The position numbers and the translations under genes were made by a program. Positions 9,096 to 17,153 of a stretch of DNA of 64,000 nucleotides are shown here, piece after piece. Below the pieces are notes generated by a model, which had not been told where the DNA came from, searched no databases, and saw nothing but the letters and a program-made list of their open reading frames with translations. The stretch spans positions 1,550,001 to 1,614,000 of the forward strand of contig OZ252012.1 of the NCBI GenBank assembly GCA_965247395.1. Reading direction: 5' to 3'. Position 1 is the stretch's first letter. Every line of letters begins with the position of its first letter. The DNA comes from CAYRJD01 sp965247395 (GTDB lineage Bacteria > Actinomycetota > Acidimicrobiia > Acidimicrobiales > Poriferisodalaceae).

Positions 9096-9133
9096 CTTAT
9101 AAAAATGCATCTGAAAGTGTCGTCGTGAGCACC
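9096..9133 (+). repeat. 38-bp direct repeat, copy 2 (contains the functional start)
   Basis: Perfect second copy of the 38-bp repeat. Its last nine bases are GTG AGC ACC, the likely first codons of the downstream dehydrogenase at 9125, so the duplicated unit holds the leader and translation start of that gene. Confidence 0.92.
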
Positions 9134-10111
9134 GTTGCGATTCTTGGCGCGGGGGTGGTTGGACAGCGAATCGCTCGTCAGCTAGCAGCGGTCGATGAAG
9201 TAGATCGACTCATCTTGGGTTCTCGTCATCCTGCTCGTCTGCGAGGGTTTGCCAAACAGTTGCTGGACACCGACGTAGAAGCCGTTTCACCCGGGCGCTT
9301 GCCTGATGCTGATGCAGTGGTTTTGAGTCTGCCGGCGGGTGGGCATGCGGCGCTAGCTGCCAAGGCACTAGCGCGCGGAGCGCATGTGATTTCATTGTCA
9401 GATTCCATAAACGACACCGAGGAGCTACTAGCCCTAGCCAAAACAGCGACAAACGCAGAACGGTCGCTTGTTGTTGGTGCCGGATTTTCACCCGGGCTGA
9501 GTTGCCTGCTGACAAGCCACGCAGCCAGGAAATTCGATCAGGTGGTTGAGATTCACGTTTCTCGGATGGGCACAGCCGGACCGTCCTGCCAACGACAGTT
9601 GCATCGAGCCCGGACTGGCTCAGCGGTTGATTGGCGCAACGGCGAATGGGTGCGCCGCCCTGGCGGTTCTGGACGCGAGTTGGTTTGGTTTCCCGATCCG
9701 TTGGGTGCGCGTGACTGTTATCGCGCGGCAGTGCCAGACGCTTTACTGCTGGCTCCAGCATTTGACGGCGTCGAGCGGGTAACGGCGCGAGTAGCTGCAA
9801 CCCGTCGTGACCGGCTAACTGCCATGCTCCCAATGTTGCGGCGACCTCACGCAGACGGCGGACCAGGAGCTATACGAGTTGAGTTACGTGGTTTTGTCGC
9901 TGGGCAATATCACTGTGAAATCTTGGGTGCTATTGACAATCCTGGCCTAGCGGCAGCGACCACAGCGGCGGTGGCAACGCAATGGGCACTGGCGGGGGGT
10001 CTGCCGGTTGGAGCCTTTGGCTTGGGAATGTTGGACGATCCGCTGCGCTGGCTAATAGAGCTAGGCGAGCGAGGAGTACGAGCGGCGACCTATGAGGACG
10101 TACTGATCTAA
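9125..10111 (+). CDS. NAD(P)-binding saccharopine dehydrogenase-like oxidoreductase
   Basis: 328 residues from GTG at 9125. The Rossmann motif AILGAGVVGQRIARQL lies immediately after the start, which supports this start over the longer frame beginning at 9071. Further landmarks are DRLILGSRHPARL, LPDADAVVLSLPAGGHAALAAKAL and VVGAGFSPGLSCLLTSHAAR, the pattern of saccharopine/homospermidine dehydrogenase-like enzymes where the last motif follows the dinucleotide domain. The substrate cannot be told from sequence. The stop overlaps the end of the convergent gene by 4 bases. The leader is duplicated (repeat at 9023 and 9096). Confidence 0.75.
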   Translation: MSTVAILGAGVVGQRIARQLAAVDEVDRLILGSRHPARLRGFAKQLLDTDVEAVSPGRLPDADAVVLSLPAGGHAALAAKALARGAHVISLSDSINDTEELLALAKTATNAERSLVVGAGFSPGLSCLLTSHAARKFDQVVEIHVSRMGTAGPSCQRQLHRARTGSAVDWRNGEWVRRPGGSGRELVWFPDPLGARDCYRAAVPDALLLAPAFDGVERVTARVAATRRDRLTAMLPMLRRPHADGGPGAIRVELRGFVAGQYHCEILGAIDNPGLAAATTAAVATQWALAGGLPVGAFGLGMLDDPLRWLIELGERGVRAATYEDVLI

Positions 10112-10893
10112 ATAGCCATTTTCTGTTGCCACTCAGTCAGCAATGACATGTCACCGAACACCTCAAGTTCGGATGGTGCGACACGACCCCACAACATCAG
10201 CAGCAAGTCCGATGCCGTTCCACGAGCGGCCACGTCTGCTTTTGCGTGTTTGTTCTCAACAGCAATGCCGTCTGGTGTGCGTGTGATGAACCATTCACCA
10301 GCCGCGTTGTCGGCCTCATTGTCGGCCGCGTTAGCGGCCGCGTTAGCGGCCTCACCGGAGTTGCTGCCAGGCTCGGTTACGTGAAGGTGCAGCGTTTGGC
10401 CATTACCGGCAAAGTCGGTCGGCTTACGCCGCGGCACCATGTAGTCGAATATCTCGTTGATGCCGTCAACGGCTACTGCGTGTTCGACAGGCTGAACATT
10501 GTTAGCGGCAATTTGAATGTCGTGCCGATGAATAGATGCCTCATGGCACATCCTGCGAATCCAAAACGCCACCGTTGCGTCAGGTAAATCGAACGCCCAA
10601 GTCTTGTCGGTGGGGTTTCTCAATCCCAGCGCCTCAAGCAGCTCCTGCGAGCTGGCTCGATGCCAGTCGTTTGCCGACCCTTCAGGCCTCTCAATCGATG
10701 CACGATCTACTGCCTGGTCAGCTTTTGTTGATCTAGCCACAAACGTCCATATCTGGCTGAGGTGAACGAGCAGATCATCAACCGTCCACGGCGGGCAGGC
10801 GGGAACGCTGGTGTCGCCGGATGTCTTCTCAGCAGCTTCACTTATGAGTGAAGTGTCAGATGTCAGCGACTGCAGGTGGTTTTCAGGTTTCAC
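10108..10893 (-). CDS. maleylpyruvate isomerase-like mycothiol-dependent family protein
   Basis: 261 residues. The N-terminal DinB-like four-helix domain shows CPPWTVDDLLVHLSQIWTF, and the later MCHEASIHRHDIQIA is the conserved metal-ligand helix (E..HR.D) of this family, which uses mycothiol as cofactor in actinobacteria. A C-terminal domain follows from about residue 165. A low-complexity insert rich in Asn/Ala (EAANAAANAADNEADNAA) at about 176-195 is encoded by a repeated gttagcggcc-type unit. Substrate unknown; many members are uncharacterised. It is divergent from lgt. Confidence 0.8.
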   Translation of the reverse strand: MKPENHLQSLTSDTSLISEAAEKTSGDTSVPACPPWTVDDLLVHLSQIWTFVARSTKADQAVDRASIERPEGSANDWHRASSQELLEALGLRNPTDKTWAFDLPDATVAFWIRRMCHEASIHRHDIQIAANNVQPVEHAVAVDGINEIFDYMVPRRKPTDFAGNGQTLHLHVTEPGSNSGEAANAAANAADNEADNAAGEWFITRTPDGIAVENKHAKADVAARGTASDLLLMLWGRVAPSELEVFGDMSLLTEWQQKMAI

Positions 10894-10954
10894 ACAAGCA
10901 ACCTAACGGGAGCTAACTGAACGAAAGCACTGCTAGCGCATACCCTTCGGCTAA

Positions 10955-11824
10955 ATGCCTTTCATTGACCCGGTTGCCTTGTTCGGCATTGCTTTTTTCC
11001 CAGCTTCATTCCCTAGCCCGTCTTCAAATTCGATCGACCTAGGCCCGTTCGAACTACGCGCATACGGCGTCTCACTAGCGCTCGGCGTGCTGGTGGCGCT
11101 TTGGATTACTCACCGCCGCTGGCTGACAGTTCCGCAGGAGCTAAGCGGCGGCAATCGAGAATCGGTTGGGCGGATGGCGTATTGGGTGATTCCGGCTGGC
11201 ATTGTGGGTGCGCGGATTTATCACGTCATCACCGACTTCAACAAATACAGCGACAACTTGTCGGACATTCCCAAGGTTTGGGAAGGTGGTCTCGGTATCT
11301 GGGGTGGCGTGGCTGGCGGTGCTATTGCCATGTATCTGGTGCTACGCCATCACGGCGAAAACTGGGGCGCGATGATGTGGGCGGCCGTACCAGCGGTGCC
11401 TGTAGGGCAGGCCATCGGACGGCTGGGTAACTGGTTTAACCAAGAACTATTCGGGCGTCCCTCCGACTTGCCGTGGGCGTTGGAAATTGATCCCAACCAT
11501 CGCCCAGTGGACTACGTGGCGTACGAAACGTTTCATCCAACGTTCCTGTATGAGGCGCTGTGGAATCTTGCGTTGGCAGCAGCCTTGGTCTGGTTGGTGC
11601 CGCGAGTTATGCGTTGGTTGCAACCGCATAGCGCCGCTTTGGTTGGTGTCTACATGGTGGGATACACGGCTGGTCGTGTCTGGATTGAGCTGTTGCGAGT
11701 TGATACGGCCAATGAAATTGCTGGCCTGCGCGTAAACGTGTGGACATCCATGGTGGTCGGACTGGCTGGAATAGTGATCTTGCTGGTTGCCTATCGTCGC
11801 CAGAAGGAGACAGAGCTGGTCTGA
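10955..11824 (+). CDS. lgt: prolipoprotein diacylglyceryl transferase
   Basis: 289 residues, a multi-pass membrane enzyme that moves a diacylglyceryl group from phosphatidylglycerol to the lipobox cysteine of prolipoproteins. Family landmarks are PFELRAYGVSLALGVLVAL, VGARIYHVITDF, the signature region GQAIGRLGNWFNQELFG, FHPTFLYEALWN and GYTAGRVWIELLR. About seven membrane segments are apparent. Clients in this window include the lipoprotein at 256-1089 and the two Bmp lipoproteins. The promoter region is shared with the divergent mycothiol-family gene. Confidence 0.96.
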   Translation: MPFIDPVALFGIAFFPASFPSPSSNSIDLGPFELRAYGVSLALGVLVALWITHRRWLTVPQELSGGNRESVGRMAYWVIPAGIVGARIYHVITDFNKYSDNLSDIPKVWEGGLGIWGGVAGGAIAMYLVLRHHGENWGAMMWAAVPAVPVGQAIGRLGNWFNQELFGRPSDLPWALEIDPNHRPVDYVAYETFHPTFLYEALWNLALAAALVWLVPRVMRWLQPHSAALVGVYMVGYTAGRVWIELLRVDTANEIAGLRVNVWTSMVVGLAGIVILLVAYRRQKETELV

Positions 11825-11842
11825 TTTGGTCTCTGGCTTCGG

Positions 11843-14800
11843 TTAGCTCCGCAAGGTGGGGCCGCGGTAAGAAGACTTAAAACCGTTGTCGATCAGCCAG
11901 TCGTGCAGAGGGTGCGAGGCGGCTCGTTGGCCGTCGATTTTTGCTAGTTCGACGGATCGTGTTGCGCCGGCTCGAATTCTTTGGCGCAGAGCCTCAACCC
12001 AACGGACATCGCGACTGCTCTCAAAGGTTTGAAGGCCGTGTCCGCCGCGGTCTAGTTGCACCAACGGAACTCCAGCGGCCAGCACGACAAGTGAACCAGC
12101 GCGCCGGGTTGGGCGTCCATCGCTAGCCGGCCAAGGCAACGCCGCCCCATACGGCTGGGCTGGATCGGTGGAGGCCAACACTAGTGCTGCGCCGCTAGCT
12201 GAGGAGGCTGCACCCGTGGTGGCCGATGTGGTGGAAGACATAGCGGGAGGCACGGCGGAAGATCCGGTGGACGGTGTGGTGGAAGACATAGCGGAAGGTG
12301 TAGTGGGAAGACTGCGTAACAGTTCAACAGCCTCTGGCGAAGCGAACTGCGCGCCACCCAGACCGTCAATGAAATAACCCCGCCGCACTCCTCCGCGTTC
12401 TTCTAAGGCGCGTAACACTGCGTAAACGCTGGCAAAGCCTCCCGGCTGTTGCTCGGCCAACACGCCCGATCGAGTAACAATGCCGTGGCGATCGAGCAGA
12501 GCTAGCGAGTTGTAGTGCGCTCGTTCTGTGGCCGCTGGGCGTGGCAAATAAAGCGCCGCGGTGCCAGACCAGCGACCGCTGGCCGCTGGAGGACTTGTTG
12601 AACTCACCGAACTAACCGCGGCAGTTCCAAGGTCACGGTTGGAAAGGCGCATCCGCTGTCGAGGAACGCTTGGGCCTACAAAGCTCGGTCCACGACGGGC
12701 ATGCCTGGAGTTCGCCCTGGCATGACTCCGAGCGACCGAACCCCGTCTGCCAGCCTGAACTTGACCCTGACCTGCCAGCACGGCTCGCAATGCCATGAGC
12801 GTGTCGTTTGTTACCTCACCGGCCCACACCAAATCCCACAACGCTGAGAGCACTAGATCGGCTACCTGAGATCGCGATACATCAGCTGGCAACCCGGCTT
12901 GATTTGTTACCGCTTCAAGTAGCTCAGGCCAAAATGCCGAACCTCGTGTGAGCAGCACCTGACGCAAGGCATCGTGAATGTCGACCGACGCAGGTGCCAA
13001 ATCGGTTTTGACCGCGCTATTGGTTTCACCAGGGCTTTCTTTGCTAGTGATGTTTTCGCTTGTGCTGTCTTTGCTAGCGCTGTCTTCACTGGGCAGCTCG
13101 ACCAGGTCGGGAGCTAGCAGCGCAAAATCGGAACGCCAATAAAGACGAACCCGCCCGTTACGACTGCCTAAGGGCCCAGCTCCTATCCAGATCAGTTCGC
13201 CGCTTGACAGCAAAGCATCAATGTCTGCCGGTTTGTAATCGCGCACTCGTGCAGGCAACACATCGCTTTCAAGCGTTGAAGCCACAAGAGGGGTGCCGGA
13301 CAGCATGTTGATGGCGTCTACCAGAGCGCCCTCACCAGATCTCGGCCGGTCTAACCCATGCCAGACCGGCAAAAACCTGCCGTAAATCGACGGAGTCACA
13401 GGTCTTATTGCGCGGCGAAGTCGAGCTAGTGAACGACGCCGCAGGGTTCGTAGCACCTCGGCGTCGCACCATTCACTTTGAGTGCCGCCTGGACGGAATG
13501 ATCCAGCAACTACACGCTTTTCATCCTCAAGCAAAGTCAGCGCTTCGCTTATTCGGCTGGTTGGCACTCCTAATCGCAAGGCTGGCTCGTCGGAACTAAA
13601 CGGTCCGTGCGTGCTTGCGAAGCGCGCCACTAGCTCAGCAAGATGACGGTTCTTTGAAACGTCAGGGCTGGCAGTGGCTGTGCCTGCCACTCTTATGCCT
13701 GCCAGCTCTGTACTAGCCGTTCCTATATCTGCCAGCTCTGTACTAGCCGTTCCTATATCTGCCAGCTCTGCGTCTGCCACTCCTATGCCGTCAGCAGTCG
13801 GGTCGGGAGCAATTAACGACGCTGGCAAGCCAGCAGGTAATAGGCAATCCAATGCGGCGTGGTAGCTAGCTGCGTCTTCGGTGGCGATGAAACGGTTTTC
13901 GCCAGCTACCCGCACCTCACAAGCCCGCCGACTGTCGACCAGCTCGGACAACCAGTCGGTAACGGCTGCACTCTTGGTGGCTGCACTGTTGGAGGTGGCA
14001 CTGTTGATAGTTGCACTATTGGTGGCTGCGCCAGTGGCGACAGAGCCAGCTGCATCTTTGCCTGCAACAGCCGTCCAGCGAGTAGCGATCTCTGCCGCAC
14101 TTAGATCACCCAACCGTCTCAACTCATCGTGCAGCTGGTCAGCATCATGGGCACGAATTCGTTCCAGCTCAACCGCGAGGCTGTCAAGCACCTCCGGGTC
14201 AAGCAGTTCTCGTAATTCTTCAGGACCGAGCAGATCGGTTAGCAGCTCTTGGTTTAACGACAGCGCGGCGGCTCGTCGCTCGGCCAACGGCATGTCGCCG
14301 CTGTACATGTAGACGCTCGTCCAATCAAACATCAGACCTTGCGCCATTGGCGAGGCTCCGTGAGAATCAACGGCTGCGACACGTATCTTGCGCGTGGAGA
14401 TGTCGCGCAGCACCTCGACTAGTGCCGGCACGTTGAACACGTCTTGCAGGCACTCGCGCGTGGTCTCCAACAACATTGGAAAACTTGGGTACTTAGCGGC
14501 AACTTCTAGCAGGCTGCCTGCTCGCTGTCGTTGCTGCCAAAGGGGAGTGCGCTGGCCTGGTTTGCGACGAGGCAGCAGCAATGCCCGACCTGCGACCTCA
14601 CGAAAGCGTGACGCAAACAAAGCGGTGCTAGGTAGATAGTCGATAATCGTGTCGGTGATCGTGTCCGGGTCAAGCGACACCAGCGCCACTGGGTCAAGAT
14701 CGCTCTGCCCTGGCTCTTCTGGCTCGGTGTCGGGTAGTCGTAACACGATGCCATCGTCATTCCACAAGATGTCGACACTTTTGGAGACAGGGCCCAAACC

Positions 14801-17137
14801 ACCCAAACCATCGGCCCCGTCACGTTCCAGCAAAGACTGCATCGCAATAGCCCAAGGGGCATGAACCTGTGAACCGAATGGTGTGAGAATGCAGATACGC
14901 CAGTCGCCGAGCTCATCACGGAAACGCTCTACGACGACGGTGCGGTCATCTGGGATTGCTCCAGTCGAGGAACGTTGCTCGTCTAGATATAGCAACACGT
15001 TGACCGCGGCGGCCCGATTCAGCCCGTGGTTGTCTTGAAGACGAGTTAGCAACGGCTCGAGTTGCGCAGCGCCTGCCCCTATAGCAGGAACGTTCACCTC
15101 GGTACCTGGAGCAACATCGGTCGGGGAGTACAGCTCGTCACGCAGCGCAAGCTTCAGCTCGGGTGACAACACCGGCGGTAGCGCATCCACCGTTTCGCGC
15201 ATGAACGCTCCGACCGCTCGCCCCAGCTCCAGCGGCCGCCCAGGCCCACCACCATGCCAGAACGGCATTTTGGCTGGCACCCCAGGAGCGGGAGAAACCA
15301 GCACTCGGTCGTGTGTTATCTCCTCAATACGCCAGCTAGAGGCACCAAGAAGAAAGGACTCACCAGCTCGCGCCTCGTAGACCATCTCTTCATCAAGCTC
15401 ACCCACCCGCGAGCCATCAAGCGTGAATACCGGATACAAACCGCGATCAGCAATGGTTCCACCGTTGGTCACCGCCAGTCGCCCGGCTCCCTGGCGTGGT
15501 CGGATGGTGCCAGCTATGCGATCCCACACGATGCGAGGCCGCAGCTCTGAGAATTCTTGCGATGGATAACGCCCCGACAAAAGATCAAGCACCGATTCAA
15601 AAACAGACTGACTAAGCCGGTGATAAGGGGCTGCCCTGCGCAGCACGGACAACAGCTCGTCGGTGTTCCAATCATCTACAGCGGACATCGCCACGATGTG
15701 CTGCGCCAACACATCCAGTGCTAGTCGTGGGTACTGGATGTGTTCAATCAGGCCAGCGCGCATACGTTGCACCACCACGGCTGTCTCAATCAAGTCGTTT
15801 CGATGGCTGGGGAAAATCTTTCCGACGCTGAGTTGGCCCACCTGATGTCCCGCCCGCCCGATGCGTTGCATGCCTGACGAAACAGAACCAGGTGACTCGA
15901 CCTGAATAACAAGATCCACCGCTCCCATATCAATGCCAAGCTCGAGAGAGGAAGTTGACACGATGGCTCGTAATTCGCCCGATTTAAGAGCGTCCTCAAT
16001 TTCCAGACGCTGCTCGCGGCTAAGCGAACCGTGGTGTGCTCGCACTAGGTCAGTGTCCGACGAGTCAATGCCGTCACTTTCCGCTGCCCGGTTAATGCCG
16101 TGTTCATAAAGCTCATTAAGGCGGCTGGCGAGCCGTTCGGCCAAGCGTCTGGCGTTTACGAAAATGATGGTGCTGTGATGCGACAGGATCAGATCAAGTA
16201 AGCGAGGGTGAATAGACGGCCAGATGCTGTTGGCATTTGAGGCGTTCTCTGACTCTTTGGCAGTGTCGGCTTCACCTGTGTCGGCGAGATTGCCCATGTC
16301 TCGATCTGGGACGATCACTTCGATGTCTAGATGCTTGGTGTCGCCGACGTCGATGATCTCTACTTGACGCCGCGCATTGTCGGGTTCTGGGGTACTTGGC
16401 TCTGTGTCAGTGCCAGCTTCATCGGTGTCGATGCCGGGTTTGCTGTCGGCTTCAACTACTCCGATGTCGCTAGTGGGCTGCCAACCACCGAGAAACTCAG
16501 CCACCTCGGACAACGGACGTTGAGTGGCGGACAAGGCAATGCGCTGAGGCTCTTTGTCTGTCAGCAGGCATAAGCGTTCCAAAGACACAGCCAGATGGCT
16601 GCCTCTTTTGGTGGCAGCTACTGAGTGGATTTCGTCAACGATCACCCAACGCACTGCCCGCAGCGCTTCGCGCGCACGCGAGGTGAGCATCAGGTAGAGC
16701 GACTCAGGTGTCGTGATCAAAATGTCGGGCGGACGAGTTACTAAACGTCTTCGTTCAGCTGGTGACGTGTCGCCGGTTCGCACACCAACGGTTGGCATGT
16801 GAGCTTCAAGCGAGTGCCGTTCTGCGACCTCGGCAATGCCCTCAAGCGGTGAGCGCAAGTTTTTGTCAACATCGTTGGCAAGCGCGCGTAGCGGTGACAG
16901 ATACAGAACTCTTGTGCGCTGATCTTTTTCCGGGACCGGTTCGGTCATGACACGGTCAATGCCCCACAAAAACGCAGCCAGAGTCTTACCGGATCCTGTT
17001 GGTGCGGCGATGAGCGTGTGATTGCCCTCCGCTATTGACTTCCAGCCCTCAATTTGCGCTGGCGTAGGGGCTGCAAACGCACTTTCGAACCACTCAGCGA
17101 CCGGGGTCGTAAACGCCGCTAGCGATTGGTGCGGCAC
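11843..17137 (-). CDS. lhr: Lhr-type large superfamily 2 ATP-dependent helicase
   Basis: 1764 residues, longer than the roughly 1500 of well-known Lhr proteins. The N-terminal helicase core has TPAQIEGWKSI, Walker A TGSGKT (47-52), DEIH (168-171) with the Lhr-typical continuation SVAATKRGSHLAVSLERL, a SATQRP motif III, and QRIGRAGHQVG. The long C-terminal part matches the Lhr core plus extension. The extra length comes from low-complexity inserts between domains: ELADIGTAST decapeptide repeats, Asn-Ser-Ala-Thr repeats, and Ser/Thr/Pro stretches, all encoded by tandem DNA repeats. Lhr enzymes are 3'-5' DNA translocases linked to repair in mycobacteria. It sits 16 bases downstream of the HelR-like gene, probably in the same transcript. 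Confidence 0.93.
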   Translation of the reverse strand: MPHQSLAAFTTPVAEWFESAFAAPTPAQIEGWKSIAEGNHTLIAAPTGSGKTLAAFLWGIDRVMTEPVPEKDQRTRVLYLSPLRALANDVDKNLRSPLEGIAEVAERHSLEAHMPTVGVRTGDTSPAERRRLVTRPPDILITTPESLYLMLTSRAREALRAVRWVIVDEIHSVAATKRGSHLAVSLERLCLLTDKEPQRIALSATQRPLSEVAEFLGGWQPTSDIGVVEADSKPGIDTDEAGTDTEPSTPEPDNARRQVEIIDVGDTKHLDIEVIVPDRDMGNLADTGEADTAKESENASNANSIWPSIHPRLLDLILSHHSTIIFVNARRLAERLASRLNELYEHGINRAAESDGIDSSDTDLVRAHHGSLSREQRLEIEDALKSGELRAIVSTSSLELGIDMGAVDLVIQVESPGSVSSGMQRIGRAGHQVGQLSVGKIFPSHRNDLIETAVVVQRMRAGLIEHIQYPRLALDVLAQHIVAMSAVDDWNTDELLSVLRRAAPYHRLSQSVFESVLDLLSGRYPSQEFSELRPRIVWDRIAGTIRPRQGAGRLAVTNGGTIADRGLYPVFTLDGSRVGELDEEMVYEARAGESFLLGASSWRIEEITHDRVLVSPAPGVPAKMPFWHGGGPGRPLELGRAVGAFMRETVDALPPVLSPELKLALRDELYSPTDVAPGTEVNVPAIGAGAAQLEPLLTRLQDNHGLNRAAAVNVLLYLDEQRSSTGAIPDDRTVVVERFRDELGDWRICILTPFGSQVHAPWAIAMQSLLERDGADGLGGLGPVSKSVDILWNDDGIVLRLPDTEPEEPGQSDLDPVALVSLDPDTITDTIIDYLPSTALFASRFREVAGRALLLPRRKPGQRTPLWQQRQRAGSLLEVAAKYPSFPMLLETTRECLQDVFNVPALVEVLRDISTRKIRVAAVDSHGASPMAQGLMFDWTSVYMYSGDMPLAERRAAALSLNQELLTDLLGPEELRELLDPEVLDSLAVELERIRAHDADQLHDELRRLGDLSAAEIATRWTAVAGKDAAGSVATGAATNSATINSATSNSAATKSAAVTDWLSELVDSRRACEVRVAGENRFIATEDAASYHAALDCLLPAGLPASLIAPDPTADGIGVADAELADIGTASTELADIGTASTELAGIRVAGTATASPDVSKNRHLAELVARFASTHGPFSSDEPALRLGVPTSRISEALTLLEDEKRVVAGSFRPGGTQSEWCDAEVLRTLRRRSLARLRRAIRPVTPSIYGRFLPVWHGLDRPRSGEGALVDAINMLSGTPLVASTLESDVLPARVRDYKPADIDALLSSGELIWIGAGPLGSRNGRVRLYWRSDFALLAPDLVELPSEDSASKDSTSENITSKESPGETNSAVKTDLAPASVDIHDALRQVLLTRGSAFWPELLEAVTNQAGLPADVSRSQVADLVLSALWDLVWAGEVTNDTLMALRAVLAGQGQVQAGRRGSVARSHARANSRHARRGPSFVGPSVPRQRMRLSNRDLGTAAVSSVSSTSPPAASGRWSGTAALYLPRPAATERAHYNSLALLDRHGIVTRSGVLAEQQPGGFASVYAVLRALEERGGVRRGYFIDGLGGAQFASPEAVELLRSLPTTPSAMSSTTPSTGSSAVPPAMSSTTSATTGAASSASGAALVLASTDPAQPYGAALPWPASDGRPTRRAGSLVVLAAGVPLVQLDRGGHGLQTFESSRDVRWVEALRQRIRAGATRSVELAKIDGQRAASHPLHDWLIDNGFKSSYRGPTLRS
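13701..13776 (-). repeat. 30-bp tandem repeat inside lhr
   Basis: A 30-bp unit beginning gccagctctgtactagccgt is present as two perfect copies (13701-13730, 13731-13760) and a partial third. On the coding strand it gives the decapeptide ELADIGTAST in tandem. The unit is a multiple of three, so copy-number change would keep the frame. Confidence 0.88.
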
Positions 17138-17153
17138 GCGGGTTACTGCCTAG

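Noticed and set aside
9071..9124. Upstream TTG start at 9071 for the dehydrogenase
   Set aside because: The 18 extra residues precede a Rossmann motif that normally begins right at the N-terminus; GTG at 9125 fits better.
13859..14312. Plus-strand frames opposite the Lhr gene
   Set aside because: They are antisense shadows of lhr repeat segments; the minus-strand frame carries clear helicase domains.
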